Source: Aeromonas simiae
GTDB lineage: Bacteria > Pseudomonadota > Gammaproteobacteria > Enterobacterales > Aeromonadaceae
Length of the DNA stretch: 64,000 bases
Assembly: GCF_000820125.1 (NCBI RefSeq)
Contig: NZ_CDBY01000065.1
Location: 3,992-67,991 of the forward strand
Direction: 5' to 3'
Part shown: positions 61,959-64,000 of the stretch, piece after piece
Position numbering within the stretch: position 1 is the first letter of the stretch
Layout: every line of letters begins with the position of its first letter
Program-made: the position numbers and the translations under genes
Notes under the pieces: model-generated
Told to the model about the DNA's origin: nothing
Seen by the model: only the letters and a program-made list of their open reading frames with translations
Database searches by the model: none

Positions 61959-61979
61959 GTGAAAAATGGCTTTTTTCAC
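61959..61979. promoter_or_regulatory. LysR-type palindrome between the SDR and LysR genes
   Basis: A perfect 8-bp inverted repeat (GTGAAAAA at 61959-61966 and TTTTTCAC at 61972-61979, with a 5-nt centre) lies 22 nt before the LysR start and 69 nt before the SDR start. It contains the T-N11-A pattern of LysR sites. Confidence 0.6.
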
Positions 61980-62000
61980 TCTCTGGTATAGGTCTTTTCT

Positions 62001-62816
62001 ATGGATATCCGCCCCCTGCGCGCCTTCGTCGCGGTGTTTGAAGAGCGCAACATCACCGCCGCTGCGGCGCGCCTGTTCATCACCCAGCCCACCCTGTCGG
62101 CCACCCTGAAGGGGCTCGAAGCGGAGCTCGGTACGGCCCTGTTTGCCCGGCAGGCGCGCGGGGTGGCGGCCACCGAGGCGGCGCGCCGCCTCTACCCCAG
62201 GGCCAAGCGGCTGATCGGCGATGCCGAGGCGCTGGTGCGCTCGTTTCACGGCGCCGAGCCGCACCTGGCGCTGACGGTCGGCATCGAGGACGATCTGGGG
62301 CCGGCGCTGGTGGCGCAACTGTGCCGCCAGCTGACCGCCATCGAGGGGCTGCGCTTTACCTTTGCGCCTGGGTGTTGCGGCGATCTGCGGCTGGGCTGCG
62401 AGTCGCTGCGCTGCGAGGACGAGCTGTTTTTACCCCTGCTGGAGGACCCCTTCCTGCTGGCCCTGCCGCCCGACCACCCTCTGGAAGGGCAACCGTCGAT
62501 CGCGCTGGAGCAGCTGGCCGGCGAGTCCTGGGTCATGTGTCCGGCCCACGATGCCCAGCAGCGGCTGCTGGCCCTGCTCGGCAATCAGGCACCGGTCTGG
62601 CCGCAGCATGCCGGCTCGTTGGCGCTGGCCGCGCGCATGGTGGCCGCCGGCGCCGGGATCGCCTGGCTGCCCGACTCCCTGATCGCGCCTGAATGCGGCA
62701 AGGTGCCGCTCGCTGCGCCGCCGCTCATCCGCCGCCTAGGGCTGTGCTATGCCGCCGATGCCCTGCGCCTGCCGGCCGTGGCCGCCCTGATGGGGCGCCT
62801 CGATGCCCCCGCCTGA
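62001..62816 (+). CDS. LysR-family transcriptional regulator (short, 271 residues)
   Basis: The N-terminal HTH (MDIRPLRAFVAVFEERNITAAAARLFITQPTLSATLKGLE, quoted in part) and a substrate-binding domain (about 88-265) are present. It is about 25-30 residues shorter than usual, the loss being in the effector domain, so some trimming of that domain is possible. Likely regulator of the divergent SDR gene. Confidence 0.88.
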   Translation: MDIRPLRAFVAVFEERNITAAAARLFITQPTLSATLKGLEAELGTALFARQARGVAATEAARRLYPRAKRLIGDAEALVRSFHGAEPHLALTVGIEDDLGPALVAQLCRQLTAIEGLRFTFAPGCCGDLRLGCESLRCEDELFLPLLEDPFLLALPPDHPLEGQPSIALEQLAGESWVMCPAHDAQQRLLALLGNQAPVWPQHAGSLALAARMVAAGAGIAWLPDSLIAPECGKVPLAAPPLIRRLGLCYAADALRLPAVAALMGRLDAPA

Positions 62817-62832
62817 GGCGCAAGCCACTGAC

Positions 62833-62862
62833 AAAAAGGGCCATCCCGTGGGATGGCCCTTT
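62833..62862. terminator. Bidirectional terminator between the LysR gene and the transporter
   Basis: AAAGGGCCATCCC and GGGATGGCCCTTT form a 13-bp stem with a GT loop. Extra A residues on the left give a T run for the leftward transporter transcript. Confidence 0.9.
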
Positions 62863-62875
62863 GCATAGGACGGCG

Positions 62876-64000
62876 CTACCCCAGCCAGCCGAGCACTCGC
62901 CACCAGAGGTAGTCGAGGGGCAGCAGGGCGATAAAGGTGAGCAGCGCCAGCGGCAGGGTAATTTTCAGCACTTCGCCAAGGCGTTCGCCGGAGAGCTGCA
63001 TGGCCACGATGAGTGGCCCCACCTGATAGGGGAAGATGACGGTGGAAAAGCCGATCACCTGGATCATCAACACGGCGGGCAGCGACAAACCGGAGGCGGC
63101 GGCCAAGTCCGGCGCCATGGGGGTGAGCACGGTCGGCACCCCAGGAATGGTGGCGACCAGCCCGGTCAGGGCGGCCATGGCCGAGAGCGAGAAGAAGTTG
63201 CCGGCGTCGTGGCCGGGGGCGAGCGGCAGCCAGCGCTGCAAGGCGCCGCCCACCTCGGCGCCGAGGCCGGAGGCGTTGACTAAGGCGCCAAGGCCGAGCG
63301 CCCCGGCCACAAACAGCACGATGCCAAAGTCGATGGCGCCATTGAACGCCTTGGGTTGCACCACCCCGATACCGGGCAGCAGCAGCAAGATGGCGCTGAT
63401 CAGCCCGACCCAGGCCGGGTTGATGCCGTGCAGGCTGTCGGTCATCCACATGGCCAGGGTCAACAGCAGCAGGATGGCGACCTTGCGCTGGGCGCCGGGG
63501 GCGCCGACCTGTGCCCCTTCGGCGGCGGCGCCGTTGTCTTCATGCTGGTCGATGCGGGCGGGGAAGATGACCAGCACCAATGCCACGATGAGGGCGCTCT
63601 TGAGCAGGCCGAGGATGGGGAAGTGCAGCAGTAGGTAGTCGGTGTAGCTGAAGTGGATGCCGTGCAGGGTCTCGCTCGCCCCGGAGAGGATCATGTTGGG
63701 GATGTTGGCGGGCAGGATGGCGAAGCTCGGCATGTTGCAGGTGAGCGCCAGGGTGACGGCGATGCCGAGGCGCCCCGGGGTGCCACGGGCAAAGCCGACT
63801 CGCTCGGCCAGTGCCATGCCGATGGGCACCAGCACCACGGCCCGGCCGACCGAGGAGGGCATCACGAAGCCGAGCAGCATGGCCAACATGGCCAGACCGC
63901 CGATGAGGCGCGGGTAGCTCAGTGCCAGGTGGGGGGCGAGCAGGCCGGCCATGCGCTGACCGAGCCCCGAGTCGGTGATGGCCGCCCCGATGACAAACCC
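62876..64000 (-). CDS. SLC13-family permease, partial (5' end lies beyond the window)
   Basis: The gene runs off the right end; 374 residues of its C-terminal part are present, in frame from position 64000. They form about ten hydrophobic helices with SLC13-type motifs such as GFVMPSSVGRAVVLVPI, ILPANIPNMILSGA, TIPGVPTVLTPMA and a final membrane helix DYLWWRVLGWLG. Likely a dicarboxylate, citrate or sulfate transporter; the substrate cannot be decided. This transporter is different from the RCK_C-containing one at 16014. Confidence 0.85.
   Translation of the reverse strand, partial: GFVIGAAITDSGLGQRMAGLLAPHLALSYPRLIGGLAMLAMLLGFVMPSSVGRAVVLVPIGMALAERVGFARGTPGRLGIAVTLALTCNMPSFAILPANIPNMILSGASETLHGIHFSYTDYLLLHFPILGLLKSALIVALVLVIFPARIDQHEDNGAAAEGAQVGAPGAQRKVAILLLLTLAMWMTDSLHGINPAWVGLISAILLLLPGIGVVQPKAFNGAIDFGIVLFVAGALGLGALVNASGLGAEVGGALQRWLPLAPGHDAGNFFSLSAMAALTGLVATIPGVPTVLTPMAPDLAAASGLSLPAVLMIQVIGFSTVIFPYQVGPLIVAMQLSGERLGEVLKITLPLALLTFIALLPLDYLWWRVLGWLG

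Overview
The window is about 61% GC, gene-dense chromosomal DNA from a gammaproteobacterium. Gene neighbourhoods (nadC/ampD/pdhR-aceEF-lpd, hemA-prfA-prmC-sirB2-sirB1-kdsA, ftsB-ispD-ispF-truD-surE-pcm-nlpD-rpoS, pilT-pilU/yggS-yggT-yggU, rsd/nudC-hemE, cutA-dsbD, ygfZ/sdhE-ygfX, parE-parC) and protein similarity to Escherichia and Vibrio homologues fit Aeromonas best; the genus is an inference, not a database result. Almost everything is core metabolism and housekeeping. Accessory material is limited mainly to about 58.7-60.3 kb.

Layout. 0-9.3 kb: nadC and a membrane retropepsin-like protein (minus), ampD, then the pyruvate dehydrogenase locus pdhR-aceE-aceF-lpdA, with two PdhR-type operators and an FNR-like box upstream. 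9.3-13 kb: a GAF-GGDEF diguanylate cyclase overlapping tail-to-tail with a tiny lipoprotein gene, then a type Vd-like patatin autotransporter. 13-18 kb: acnB and an SLC13 transporter with RCK_C domains. 17.9-18.7 kb: seven tRNA genes on the minus strand (Met and Gln), made of a repeated Gln-Gln-Met unit of about 305 bp under one strong promoter. 18.8-23.2 kb: pth-ychF and lolB-ispE-prs (minus). 23.4-28.7 kb: hemA-prfA-prmC-sirB2-sirB1-kdsA. 28.9-30.2 kb: dctA. 30.4-36.8 kb: ftsB to rpoS. 37-43 kb: HU, a small unknown gene, DUF4426/yggU/yggT/yggS (minus), pilT-pilU and yaaA. 43.4-47.1 kb: two PilZ genes, rsd, nudC, hemE. 47.1-53.9 kb: a lipoprotein, dsbD-cutA, a PACE efflux gene with a divergent LysR gene, ygfZ, sdhE-ygfX and a Nudix gene. 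54.1-58.7 kb: parE, a small monooxygenase-like gene, and parC. 58.7-61.0 kb: an AT-rich DUF4272 gene, an unexplained intergenic stretch and three small orphan genes. 61.2-64 kb: an SDR gene with a divergent LysR gene and the 3' part of another SLC13-type transporter running off the right end.

Functional links: PdhR probably senses pyruvate and represses its own locus; the LolB-IspE-Prs, FtsB-IspD-IspF and KdsA clusters supply envelope and isoprenoid precursors; PrmC methylates the release factor encoded just before it; NlpD-RpoS and Rsd belong to stationary-phase control; PilT/PilU power type IV pilus retraction, and PilZ and GGDEF proteins add cyclic-di-GMP signalling. I saw no CRISPR array, complete insertion sequence, prophage or recognised defence system. 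The most unusual items are the tRNA amplification, the paired PdhR operators, the PilZ pair with nearby palindromes, the altered zinc-finger ligand in NudC, the extra gene inside the parE-parC operon, and the low-GC DUF4272 island with the unassigned stretch beside it.
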